A DNA stretch of 64,000 bases, from the NCBI GenBank assembly GCA_943789355.1, contig CALSTU010000003.1, forward strand, positions 62,001-126,000. Reading direction: 5' to 3'. A program made the translations under genes and the position numbers. How positions within the stretch are numbered: position 1 is the stretch's first letter; each line of letters opens with the position of its first letter. Shown one piece after another: positions 1 to 7,401 of this stretch. Under the pieces are notes generated by a model that saw only the letters and a program-made list of their open reading frames with translations, searched no databases and had not been told where the DNA came from. This DNA comes from UBA7430 sp002478765. GTDB taxonomy: Bacteria; Bacteroidota; Bacteroidia; Flavobacteriales; UBA7430.

Positions 1-194
1 ATCCAATGAATCAGGTTCTTGAGCACATTAAGAAAAATAAGTGGGCTACAGAAGCTGAGATTCAAGCGACACAAGATAAAATCAAGGGGATTGTCAAAGA
101 GGCTGTTGATTTTGCAGAAGAGTCACCATTCCCATCGAATGATGCTTTGTATAATAATGTTTACGTTGAGGATTACCCTTTTATAAAAGAATAA
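1..194 (+). CDS. pdhA: Pyruvate dehydrogenase E1 alpha subunit, C-terminal end (partial)
   Basis: Only the last roughly 60 codons are inside the window; the frame is open to the left edge, so the gene starts outside. The residues (VLEHIKKNKWATEAEIQ, then a charged helix and FPSNDALYNNVYVEDYPF) match the usual C-terminus of the thiamine-diphosphate E1 alpha subunit. The stop lies 3 nt before the E2 gene, so the two are one transcription unit. E1 alpha with E1 beta decarboxylates pyruvate and passes the acetyl group to the E2 lipoyl domain. The assignment leans on this context, because the catalytic part is not visible. Confidence 0.85.
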   Translation, partial: PMNQVLEHIKKNKWATEAEIQATQDKIKGIVKEAVDFAEESPFPSNDALYNNVYVEDYPFIKE

Positions 195-197
195 ACT

Positions 198-1451
198 ATG
201 GCTGAAATTGTACGCATGCCGCGTTTGAGTGATACGATGACTGAAGGTACAGTCGCGAAGTGGCACAAAAAAGTTGGAGATACTATTTCTGAAGGTGATT
301 TACTTGCAGAGATTGAAACTGATAAGGCTACTATGGAATTTGAGTCTTTTCAAGAAGGTGTGCTTTTGCACATCGGAGTTGATGAGGCGTCTACCGCTCC
401 TGTAGACTGTATTTTAGCCGTTTTGGGAGAAGAAGGTGAAGATGTTTCTGCAGTCCTTGAAGCTGATGCCGCTCCTGCTGAAGAGGTGAAAGAGGAACCT
501 GTTGTTGAGACTCCTGTTAAAGAAGTTGTTGTAGAAGCTCCAAAAACTGCTTCTGCGCCCGCACCTTCACCAGCAAGTCCTGCTCCTGCGCCTGTCGTTT
601 CTTCAGGTTTATCAAATGGAAAAGTAAAAGCTTCACCTCTGGCAAAGCGACTTGCCGAGGAAAAGGGTCTTAATCTTGCACTAATTCCAGGTTCTGGAGA
701 TGGCGGTCGAGTAATTAAGCGCGATGTTGATAATTATCAAGGTGGTGTTGTTCGAACAGGATTGACAGAAGAAAGATTCACTGAGCAGCCTGTTTCGCAG
801 ATGCGGAAAACGATTGCACGTAGATTATCAGAGTCTAAGTTTACCGCACCGCATTTTTATCTGTCGATTTCGGTAAACATGGACAATGCGATTACTTCTC
901 GTAAAGCGATCAATGCGATGGGTGGTCAGAAAATATCATTCAATGATATCATTGTAAAAGCTACAGCGATGTCCTTGAGAACCCATACCGTAATCAATTC
1001 CTCTTGGCGAGGTGACGCCATTCGTGCAAATGAGCACGTGAACGTTGGGGTTGCAGTAGCTGTAGAAGATGGATTGTTGGTTCCTGTTGTTCGTTACACG
1101 GATACCAAAACATTAGCGGAAATATCTACTGAAGTTAAAGGTTTTGCTCAAGCGGCTAAGGATAAGAAATTGCAACCAGCAGATTGGGAGGGTAGTACCT
1201 TTACCATTTCAAACTTGGGAATGTTCGGCATCGATGAATTTACGGCCATCATAAATACTCCTGATGCTTGTATTCTTGCTGTAGGAGGCATTCAGCAAGT
1301 TCCTGTAGTTAAAGAGGGACAAATTGTTCCCGGAAACGTTATGAAGTTGACACTGTCTTGTGACCACCGTGTGGTAGACGGAGCTTCTGGAGCTTCTTTC
1401 CTGCAAAGTTTAAAATCGTACATAGAAAATCCGATAACGATGTTCGTGTAA
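198..1451 (+). CDS. pdhC: Pyruvate dehydrogenase E2, dihydrolipoamide acetyltransferase
   Basis: 417 residues with the full E2 layout. One lipoyl domain covers about residues 1-78, with the lipoylated lysine in ETDKA (Lys43). An Ala/Pro/Val/Glu-rich linker follows (about 90-140). A peripheral subunit-binding domain (about 142-180, KASPLAKRLAEEKG to GGRVIKRDV) docks E1 or E3. The C-terminal acyltransferase domain carries the DHRVVDG active-site motif near His390. The protein forms the core of the cytoplasmic complex and transfers acetyl to CoA. It directly follows pdhA and ends at a strong hairpin terminator. E3 (lpd) is encoded separately at 38905. One lipoyl domain is at the short end of the range for the family. 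Confidence 0.95.
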   Translation: MAEIVRMPRLSDTMTEGTVAKWHKKVGDTISEGDLLAEIETDKATMEFESFQEGVLLHIGVDEASTAPVDCILAVLGEEGEDVSAVLEADAAPAEEVKEEPVVETPVKEVVVEAPKTASAPAPSPASPAPAPVVSSGLSNGKVKASPLAKRLAEEKGLNLALIPGSGDGGRVIKRDVDNYQGGVVRTGLTEERFTEQPVSQMRKTIARRLSESKFTAPHFYLSISVNMDNAITSRKAINAMGGQKISFNDIIVKATAMSLRTHTVINSSWRGDAIRANEHVNVGVAVAVEDGLLVPVVRYTDTKTLAEISTEVKGFAQAAKDKKLQPADWEGSTFTISNLGMFGIDEFTAIINTPDACILAVGGIQQVPVVKEGQIVPGNVMKLTLSCDHRVVDGASGASFLQSLKSYIENPITMFV

Positions 1452-1472
1452 TAAAATTAGAACCAAAAAAAA

Positions 1473-1498
1473 AGCCTCCATTCGGAGGCTTTTTTTTT
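1473..1498. terminator. Bidirectional intrinsic terminator between pdhC and the lrp-like gene
   Basis: A perfect 7-bp stem, AGCCTCC (1473-1479) with GGAGGCT (1484-1490), has a 4-nt loop. It is preceded by an A-run and followed by a T-run, so it can end transcripts of both convergent genes. Confidence 0.9.
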
Positions 1499-1509
1499 GC
1501 TGACACTTA

Positions 1510-1971
1510 TTAAAGTAAAATTTGCTTATCGATACTTTGCTCGAGGGAGATGATGGTTTCGGTTCTTTGTATGCCGGTTACCGATTGTATCTCTTCATTC
1601 AATACCTGCCTCATGTGTTTGGTGTTTTTACAGCGTATTTTTGCAAAGATGCTATACACACCAGTTGTGTAATGAGCTTCTACAATTTCAGGTACTTGAT
1701 TCAATTGCTCAATAACATCTTTGTAATTAGAGCCCTTTTCTAGATAAATTCCCAAAAAAGAAGTCATGTCATAACCCAAGAGTTCGTAATTCACATTAAG
1801 TCGACTTTTTTTTACGATACCCGCCTCTTCCATTTTTTTCATCCGAACATGAATGGTTCCCGCTGAAACGATTAGAGATTTAGCGATTTCTGTGTATGGA
1901 GTTTTAGCATCCCTCATTAAAATGCTTAAAATATTTCGGTCGATATTGTCAATTTGATAATTTGAGTCCAT
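1510..1971 (-). CDS. Lrp/AsnC family transcriptional regulator
   Basis: 153 residues, the normal family length. The N-terminal winged helix-turn-helix (about 8-60: DRNILSILMRDAKTPYTEIA, then SAGTIHVRMKKMEEAGIV) precedes an alpha/beta RAM ligand-binding domain with the GVYSIFAKIRCKNT strand. Such proteins assemble as dimers to octamers and respond to amino acids or related acids. The gene converges on pdhC across a shared terminator. Upstream, on the opposite strand, lies the first tRNA-like gene, so the regulator's promoter region (1972-2056) backs onto that promoter. The target genes cannot be read from the sequence. Confidence 0.92.
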   Translation of the reverse strand: MDSNYQIDNIDRNILSILMRDAKTPYTEIAKSLIVSAGTIHVRMKKMEEAGIVKKSRLNVNYELLGYDMTSFLGIYLEKGSNYKDVIEQLNQVPEIVEAHYTTGVYSIFAKIRCKNTKHMRQVLNEEIQSVTGIQRTETIISLEQSIDKQILL

Positions 1972-2056
1972 TTCTGCCGTCTTAAATTTTTATTTACGCA
2001 ATCAAAGGTACTTTATATTGCTTTATTTTCAAAAATATAATGTTTTATTTGCATTA

Positions 2057-2089
2057 TTTGTAATTGGTTGTGCTTTTGTTCTATATTTA
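2057..2089 (+). promoter_or_regulatory. Bacteroidota-type promoter of tRNA-like copy 1
   Basis: TTTG (2057-2060), 21 nt spacer, then TATATTTA (2082-2089), close to the TTTG/TAnnTTTG consensus of the Bacteroidota housekeeping sigma factor. The predicted start is a few bases downstream, about 15-20 nt before the tRNA-like body. The second copy has the same boxes and the same spacing. Confidence 0.8.
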
Positions 2090-2111
2090 CATCAGTTAAT
2101 CACTACAACAC

Positions 2112-2219
2112 TGTGGGGTGATGAAACTGGCAGACATGCCCTCCTGTCTCGAGGGTGAAGGTACTGGAATAAATCACTAGACTAACCACTTCGTGGAGGT
2201 TCGAATCCTTCTCCTACAG
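2112..2219 (+). tRNA. Class II tRNA-like RNA, GUC anticodon, very long variable arm (copy 1)
   Basis: A complete cloverleaf can be drawn. Acceptor: TGTGGGG (2112-2118) with TCCTACA (2212-2218), including two G-U pairs. D arm: ATG/CAT with GG in the loop. Anticodon stem: CCCTC/GAGGG (2139-2143, 2151-2155) with loop CTGTCTC and GTC at 2146-2148. T arm: GGAGG (2195-2199), loop TTCGAAT, CCTTC (2207-2211). The 39-nt variable region (2156-2194) closes with a 5-bp stem TGAAG (2156-2160) and CTTCG (2189-2193), exactly where a class II arm should sit. The discriminator is G2219 and CCA is not encoded. The D arm is tRNA-Leu-like; the anticodon loop resembles tRNA-Asp except for U at 37. C2111 could add an eighth acceptor pair with G2219. 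Function is unknown. Confidence 0.75.
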
Positions 2220-2226
2220 CAAACAA

Positions 2227-2258
2227 AATCCTCTTGAGTTTACTCGAGGGGATTTTTT
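2227..2258 (+). terminator. Intrinsic terminator of tRNA-like copy 1
   Basis: A 12-bp stem (2227-2238 with 2243-2254, two G-U pairs) and a TTTA loop are followed by a run of six T. It begins 8 nt after the acceptor stem, giving a primary transcript of about 165 nt. Confidence 0.85.
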
Positions 2259-2515
2259 AGTTGATTGCATTTTTAATCTCCGTGATCGGCTGAGCTATCG
2301 ATTGAATTTTTTTCCTTTCAGACGAATATAAAGACTGTTGTGTCGAAAATTGTATTTTTTGCATCCACAAATTCAGCCTAAACATTTTAAAATCGAGTAC
2401 TTGTATTGCCAAATTGATAAATGAAGCATACATACGCGATCAAAATTATGTTTAATATAATTTAGTATGCGTAATATTGTATTATACTTAAATTTAAATC
2501 CTTTATATTGATTCA

Positions 2516-2548
2516 TTTGCAATGAGCTACGGTATTGTTCTATATTTA
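2516..2548 (+). promoter_or_regulatory. Bacteroidota-type promoter of tRNA-like copy 2
   Basis: TTTG (2516-2519), 21 nt spacer, TATATTTA (2541-2548). The spacer sequence differs from copy 1 upstream of position 2535, yet the boxes and spacing are the same, which suggests selection for independent expression. Confidence 0.8.
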
Positions 2549-2570
2549 CATCAGTTAATCACTACAACAC

Positions 2571-2679
2571 TGTGGGGTGATGAAACTGGCAGACATGCCC
2601 TCCTGTCTCGAGGGTGAAGGTTCTGGAATAAATCTTTGTGACTAACCACTTCGTGGAGGTTCGAATCCTTCTCCTACAG
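2571..2679 (+). tRNA. Class II tRNA-like RNA, GUC anticodon, very long variable arm (copy 2)
   Basis: The acceptor, D, anticodon and T arms are base-for-base the same as copy 1. Acceptor: 2571-2577 with 2672-2678. Anticodon stem: 2598-2602 with 2610-2614, GTC at 2605-2607. T stem: 2655-2659 with 2667-2671. The 40-nt variable region (2615-2654) keeps the closing stem TGAAG/CTTCG; inside it, GTT (2620-2622) can pair with AAC (2644-2646). The internal bases differ from copy 1 (CTTTGT in place of CACTA) and are 1 nt longer. The discriminator is G2679, without encoded CCA. Intact promoter-like and terminator-like elements argue against a dead tRNA relic. Confidence 0.75.
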
Positions 2680-2685
2680 CAACAA

Positions 2686-2721
2686 AAATCCTCTTTCGAC
2701 TTATCCGAAAGAGGATTTTTT
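2686..2721 (+). terminator. Intrinsic terminator of tRNA-like copy 2
   Basis: A perfect 13-bp stem (2686-2698 with 2706-2718), loop ACTTATC, then a T-run. It may also serve the convergent hydrolase gene that ends at 2754. Confidence 0.88.
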
Positions 2722-2753
2722 AGTTTAATTGGTTTTATAGGTGGTGGTTTTCT

Positions 2754-4190
2754 TTATCTGTTGATGACTAATTTTCGGGTGTTACTTCCGCATTTCACCA
2801 GGTAAACACCCGGGTCTAAATTTGAGATGTCAATAGTGTTCGGGCCAGGTTTAATGGATGTGTTCAAAAGCATTTGTCCGTTTAGGGCGTGGATCGTCAT
2901 GTTGTAATGGACATCACTTTTTATGCTGAATTGATTGTTGGAAGGGTTTGGGGAAATTTTATGGGATACAGATTCTTGTTTCTCGACTGAAAGATTACAG
3001 GGCGTTGCTTGTATTTTAAAAGTGTTTAGTGCCCTAGTAAGTGAGGGTATTTGACAAGTTGTGTGATCAAATAGATCTCCTACATTGGTGATTTCTACAT
3101 TGGTGCCTTGTACAGCATTCATTTTTTCATGTGCATCCATTGAATTTTCTGGACTCACCTGTTTGTCACCTCCGCAATAATAGAAATGAATAGGAGCTTT
3201 AGGCGTCCAGTCTGTTAAATCATTTTCTTTTAAAGCAAGACGGAGTGGGTTGTTAGAATTATTTATAAAATCAGTGTAAAAGTTGGCTTTGAGCATGTCC
3301 TTTGGTTTTTTTGGTAGATATGCATTTATCTGATCGGTACTCAATTGCCCGGTAAAGTAGTTGCTCACTGAGTTGTAGGGGTTTGCAAAGAGATCCTCTA
3401 CAGGGCAATCGTTTAGGCTCGGATATATCGAGTGATAGCTCAAAATAACGTAAGGAACATAGAATGGGTTTGGGTATTCATCGTCTCCCAAAACGAGATC
3501 TTTTTGCACCCCAGATAAATCATAGGGTCCAGACATAGGAATGGAGTACTTGATGTTGAATTCATCTGCATGTTCTTTTTCGATGAGCTGATGCAAGGCA
3601 AGCGTAGCGTGTCCTCCTTGAGAATATCCAAAAATAAATAAGTCATCATTCAAGTAAATACTGTATTTCTGACAAAATTCTTTGGTTGCTCGTAGCATAT
3701 CCAGTGAGGCTGAAGCTTCCGTTTTAGCATGCATATAAGGATGTAGTCCTGGCGAATCACCTAATCCTAAATAATCTGGGAGTGCTACCACAGCTCCTAC
3801 AATAGCTGCTCCAAAAGAACCCAATTGAGCTTCATTACTGAATTTGGAGGGCACATCATCTTTCTTAACAACAGTCCCGTGTAAATAAGTCATTAAGCTC
3901 CAGGAACAATTGTTATTCGCGGGGATGACAATTAAGCCTGAAGCAAGACTTTCTTGACTGTTGATGTCTTTGGTTTTGTAGGTGATTTTGTAAGCTTTGA
4001 TTCCATGCTCTACACGGTCCGCTAATTCCCGCTGACCAATAGCGTTAAGTAAAAATGAAAGCTGTTGTTTGCTGTATTCTTTTATTAAAGTTTCTGAGAC
4101 AAGTGTCTGAGTATTTTGTGCATGTAAGACATGGCTCAAAAATAGTAAACCAATGAAGAGAACAGAAGATCTAAGTTTATCTGTACGCAT
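2754..4190 (-). CDS. Secreted alpha/beta hydrolase with type IX sorting domain
   Basis: 478 residues. A signal peptide occupies residues 1-25 (hydrophobic LFIGLLFLSHVLHA, then Q). The body is an alpha/beta hydrolase related to secreted lipases, with an oxyanion-region HGT (about 104-106) and nucleophile elbow GYSQGG (Ser near 190). The likely acid and histidine lie in the GGDKQVSPENS and FDHTTCQ regions. The last 75 or so residues form a type IX secretion C-terminal domain: ISPNPSNNQFSIKS at the front, LDPGVYLVKC and KLVINR at the end. The enzyme is therefore probably exported across the outer membrane and anchored or released. An esterase or lipase activity is likely; the substrate is unknown. 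Confidence 0.85.
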   Translation of the reverse strand: MRTDKLRSSVLFIGLLFLSHVLHAQNTQTLVSETLIKEYSKQQLSFLLNAIGQRELADRVEHGIKAYKITYKTKDINSQESLASGLIVIPANNNCSWSLMTYLHGTVVKKDDVPSKFSNEAQLGSFGAAIVGAVVALPDYLGLGDSPGLHPYMHAKTEASASLDMLRATKEFCQKYSIYLNDDLFIFGYSQGGHATLALHQLIEKEHADEFNIKYSIPMSGPYDLSGVQKDLVLGDDEYPNPFYVPYVILSYHSIYPSLNDCPVEDLFANPYNSVSNYFTGQLSTDQINAYLPKKPKDMLKANFYTDFINNSNNPLRLALKENDLTDWTPKAPIHFYYCGGDKQVSPENSMDAHEKMNAVQGTNVEITNVGDLFDHTTCQIPSLTRALNTFKIQATPCNLSVEKQESVSHKISPNPSNNQFSIKSDVHYNMTIHALNGQMLLNTSIKPGPNTIDISNLDPGVYLVKCGSNTRKLVINR

Positions 4191-4252
4191 GGCAATATAA
4201 TTTAGTTAATTCTTTTATTAAATGTAATAAAATAATTTAATATATGTATGGT

Positions 4253-6271
4253 CTAATACATCAGGAGCTCTGCAACTACTTTTTCTACTTTATCTGCGTT
4301 GGGAATCATCGCAGCTTCCAGCGTGCTATTCAGTGGTATGGCAGGTAGATTTTCAGCTCCAAGGACCTTTACGGGTGCATCCAGGTTTTCAAAACACGCT
4401 TGTTGTATTTCTCCAGCAAGTGCTTGAGCAAAGCCAAAACCTATGGATTCTTCGGTTAGTACCATGCACTTGCTGTGTTTTCGAACCGACTTGAAGATGG
4501 CCTCTCTGTCAAGCGGAACTAGAGTTCTTAAGTCCAGAATTTCGATCTGTCCTGCGTGACACTTTGCTGCTTTCCTCGCCCAATGCACCCCCATGCCATA
4601 GGTAACAACGACCAAGCTATGCTGTGAGTTTTTCGCTGAGTAGTCAGCTTCCAAAACAATCCGAGATTTCCCTAGGGGAATCATGTAGTTGGCTTCGGGT
4701 TCAATACTTTTCGCCTCCTCAGTATCTTTGATTTTAGACCAGTACAAGCCTTTATGCTCTAGCATAACCACCGGGTTTGGATCGTAGTAAGCAGCTTTCA
4801 TTAGGCCTTTCAAATCGGCAGCGCAGGAGGGGTAGGCTATTTTAATCCCACGAATATTTGTTAGAATAGATTCTACAGATGACGAGTGGTAGGGCCCCCC
4901 ACAACCGTATGCCCCGATGGGAACGCGTATGATTGTACTTATTGGCCACTTGCCATTGGATAAGTAGCAGGAACGACTCACTTCACTAAACAATTGGTTA
5001 AGACCGGGCCAGATGTAATCAGCAAACTGTACTTCAACAATGGGTTTACAGCCTACGGCAGACATTCCCACGGTAGATCCAATGATGAAGGCTTCTTGGA
5101 TGGGGGTGTTGAAAACGCGATCATCACCAAATTTATCGGCCAATGTGGCCGCTTCTCGAAAAACCCCTCCCAGGCGCGCTCCTACATCTTGACCGTACAT
5201 CAGTGCTTCGGGATGTTTCTCTAAAATTTCCTGCGTAGCATAGAGCGCCGCGTCTACCATCATGATTTTTTTACCACCTAAGGGTTCTCTTTCACCGGTT
5301 TCCTTTGTAATGGGCGTAGGTGCAAAATCGTGAGTAAATAAATCTTCTGGGGATGGATCTTCCGCATTCAATGCTTTCTCAAAGTCGTCCTTAACGGTTT
5401 TGGTCAATTTTGTGTCGATAGCACTGATTTCTTCTTGACTTAAACCGATGTCTATGAGTTGTTTTTGAAGTTTAGGAAGCGGGTCTCTTTTTTCATGTTC
5501 TTTTAGATCATCTCGATACCACTCTTTTCTCACTCCAGAAGTGTGATGTCCTAATAAAGGTACTTTTGCATGTATTAAAAAGGGACGGCGTTCTTTGCGA
5601 ATGGTTTTTAAAACCTCCTTTATGCCGATGTAGGATTCTATAAAATCACTTCCGTTTAGTGTTTTTAGCTCAATACCTTTAAACCCTTGTATAAATTTTG
5701 AAGCATCGTTGGGTAGGATTTCACAAGCACGCGCTGAAATGTTCCATTCGTTATCTTGCACCAGATATAAAATGGGGAATTGTTTTAAGGCTGCCATATG
5801 TAGCGCTTCAGAGACTTCTCCCTCAGACATCGCAGCATCGCCAATGGAGCAAACGACTACAGGTTTTTCTTCTCGATAATCTTTGGCTAAGCCTTGCTCT
5901 TCCATATACTGAATCCCCATAGCTACTCCCGTAGTTGGTATCGCTTGCATGCCTGTTGCGGAGGATTGGTGTGGAATTTTGGGGAGGTCTTCCCTGTTTA
6001 AGCTGGGGTGTGCGTAATAGGTTCTACCCCCGGAGAAAGGATCGTCTTTTTTTGCCAGAAGTTGAAGCATTAAATCGTAGGGTTGAAGACCTAGGCTCAG
6101 CAACATGGCGTCATCTCGATAATAAGGGGAAACCCAGTCCTGAGGTTTTAATTGTGTGCCTAAAGCTATTTGTATGGCTTCGTGGCCTCGAGAGCATGCA
6201 TGCACATATTTGCTTGTTGTTGCAGCATTCTCCTCGTAAAGATCAGACATGGACCTTGCCGTCCGCATCAT
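4253..6271 (-). CDS. Fused alpha/beta 2-oxoacid dehydrogenase E1 (branched-chain type)
   Basis: 672 residues from the first ATG. The N-terminal half is E1 alpha, with the thiamine-diphosphate/Mg motif GDAAMSEGEV to QDN at about 144-174 (GDA in place of the usual GDG). The second half, from about residue 333 (KKIMMVDAALYATQEIL), is the E1 beta transketolase-like domain with GQDVGARLGGVF and the PIGAYGCGGPYHSSS loop. Such fusions are common in Bacteroidota and act on branched-chain or related 2-oxoacids. The frame stays open for 18 codons upstream of the ATG with E1-like residues (KKTLVKAYG), so the real start may be a non-ATG codon near 6310. A crotonase gene lies just upstream on the same strand. 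Confidence 0.88.
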   Translation of the reverse strand: MMRTARSMSDLYEENAATTSKYVHACSRGHEAIQIALGTQLKPQDWVSPYYRDDAMLLSLGLQPYDLMLQLLAKKDDPFSGGRTYYAHPSLNREDLPKIPHQSSATGMQAIPTTGVAMGIQYMEEQGLAKDYREEKPVVVCSIGDAAMSEGEVSEALHMAALKQFPILYLVQDNEWNISARACEILPNDASKFIQGFKGIELKTLNGSDFIESYIGIKEVLKTIRKERRPFLIHAKVPLLGHHTSGVRKEWYRDDLKEHEKRDPLPKLQKQLIDIGLSQEEISAIDTKLTKTVKDDFEKALNAEDPSPEDLFTHDFAPTPITKETGEREPLGGKKIMMVDAALYATQEILEKHPEALMYGQDVGARLGGVFREAATLADKFGDDRVFNTPIQEAFIIGSTVGMSAVGCKPIVEVQFADYIWPGLNQLFSEVSRSCYLSNGKWPISTIIRVPIGAYGCGGPYHSSSVESILTNIRGIKIAYPSCAADLKGLMKAAYYDPNPVVMLEHKGLYWSKIKDTEEAKSIEPEANYMIPLGKSRIVLEADYSAKNSQHSLVVVTYGMGVHWARKAAKCHAGQIEILDLRTLVPLDREAIFKSVRKHSKCMVLTEESIGFGFAQALAGEIQQACFENLDAPVKVLGAENLPAIPLNSTLEAAMIPNADKVEKVVAELLMY

Positions 6272-6366
6272 GCCATAGGCTTTTACTAGTGTTTTTTTCG
6301 AAACGATAATTTCTGTATTAAAGGGTTAAAATGATTTCACACATTTAATACTGAGGGATGTCGATT

Positions 6367-7134
6367 TTATTTTTTGAAGTTTTTAAGCGCTTTTTGAGTA
6401 AATTCTGAAAGGACCAGCTTTCCACTAATTTCGGCTCTTTTTGAAAGGAGTTCGTCCCAATGATCAGTCCCTTCCCAAAAGGTTTTTTTTAGAGCTTTTA
6501 AGGCATCGGGATTTGATTTACTAAGTTTCATGGCAAGCGACTTTAGGGCTTCATCCATTTCGGGAATGTTGTCGTATATTTCTGCGTAGAGGCCCTTTTC
6601 TTTTGCCCATGCTGCAGATTTCCATTCGCTGGCGTTAAGGGTGAGGCAGCTTGTGTTTGCTAGTCCAATTTTTCTTTCAATTATCGGCCCAACCACAAAA
6701 GGACCAATGCCAATTGCTAATTCGCTCAATTTAACATCGGCAAACTTTGTAGCAAAACAATAGTCGGTACATGCTAGGATGCCCACGCCACCTCCAACAG
6801 CTTTTCCTTGAATTCGACCCAGGATGATTTTAGGACACTTTCGAGCGGCATTGATGACTTGAGCAAAACCGCTAAAGAATATTTTACCTTCTTCTGGTGA
6901 TGAAATACGACTTAACTCATCAAAGGATGCGCCTGCACAAAAGGCTTTTTCACCTGTGCTTTTTAGAACAATCACAGAGACTTCGTTTTGCTTACCCATT
7001 TCGGAAATCGTCTCGGCGATTTTTTTCAGAAGGACTCCCGGCAAAGAATTGCTAAGTGGATGGTAAAATTCAATCGTAGCAATTCCATTTGCTATGGATG
7101 AGTGAACGTGGCCTTGCTCTGTAGAATTGGTCAT
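6367..7134 (-). CDS. Enoyl-CoA hydratase/isomerase (crotonase) family protein
   Basis: 255 residues, the standard crotonase length. The oxyanion-hole segments are visible: FCAGASFDEL (about 65-75) and GKAVGGGVGIL (about 109-120). The conserved SELAIGIGP stretch supplies the glutamate equivalent to rat crotonase Glu164. The other catalytic glutamate (Glu144, in GGGCEL) is replaced by Gly, so classic hydratase chemistry is doubtful and an isomerase, lyase or thioesterase-like reaction is possible. Position upstream of the fused E1 gene on the same strand suggests branched-chain or aromatic acid breakdown, but only as inference. The exact substrate cannot be read. Confidence 0.88.
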   Translation of the reverse strand: MTNSTEQGHVHSSIANGIATIEFYHPLSNSLPGVLLKKIAETISEMGKQNEVSVIVLKSTGEKAFCAGASFDELSRISSPEEGKIFFSGFAQVINAARKCPKIILGRIQGKAVGGGVGILACTDYCFATKFADVKLSELAIGIGPFVVGPIIERKIGLANTSCLTLNASEWKSAAWAKEKGLYAEIYDNIPEMDEALKSLAMKLSKSNPDALKALKKTFWEGTDHWDELLSKRAEISGKLVLSEFTQKALKNFKK

Positions 7135-7401
7135 TTGTTGCGGTGCTTGTTTGAGAATCTATAAGTTATTACAGTCGTCATATTTTATATGAAGCCAAAT
7201 TACAAAAAAAAAATAGACGCTTTTTGTTGACCTGCCATCGACGTATCCTAAAATATGAATTTAATGTTATTGACAAGTGGTTGTTCCTTACGTGTACAGT
7301 TTTGCTGGATTTACAGGATCAAAAGTCACGCAAAGAATCTTTTTACTCAAACGATAAAGCTTCAATGAGGAATTGTATATTTTTGTAGCAAAGAATTAAA
7401 T

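Larger units (their letters stand above)
2076..2699 (+). repeat. Tandem direct repeat of a small-RNA transcription unit
   Basis: A unit of about 150 bp occurs twice (2076 to about 2224 and 2535 to about 2684), offset by about 459 bp. The units are identical from the -7 box through the anticodon arm and again through the T arm and acceptor. They differ in 6 or so positions near the tip of the variable arm and in a 1-nt shift just after the acceptor. The terminators share their outer stem bases (AATCCTCTT) but not the inner stem. The spacer (about 2260-2515) is AT-rich and shows nothing recognisable. Confidence 0.9.

Noticed and set aside
2146..2148. The tRNA-like RNAs as suppressors of the amber and ochre codons in this window
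   Set aside because: The GUC anticodon cannot read UAG or UAA, and no alternative loop register gives CUA or UUA.
2112..2219. Intron in a tRNA, tRNA-Sec or tmRNA as explanations for the long RNA
   Set aside because: The anticodon loop is intact at 7 nt, the anticodon is not UCA, the extra bases fold as a variable arm, and no tag-coding or pseudoknot region is present.
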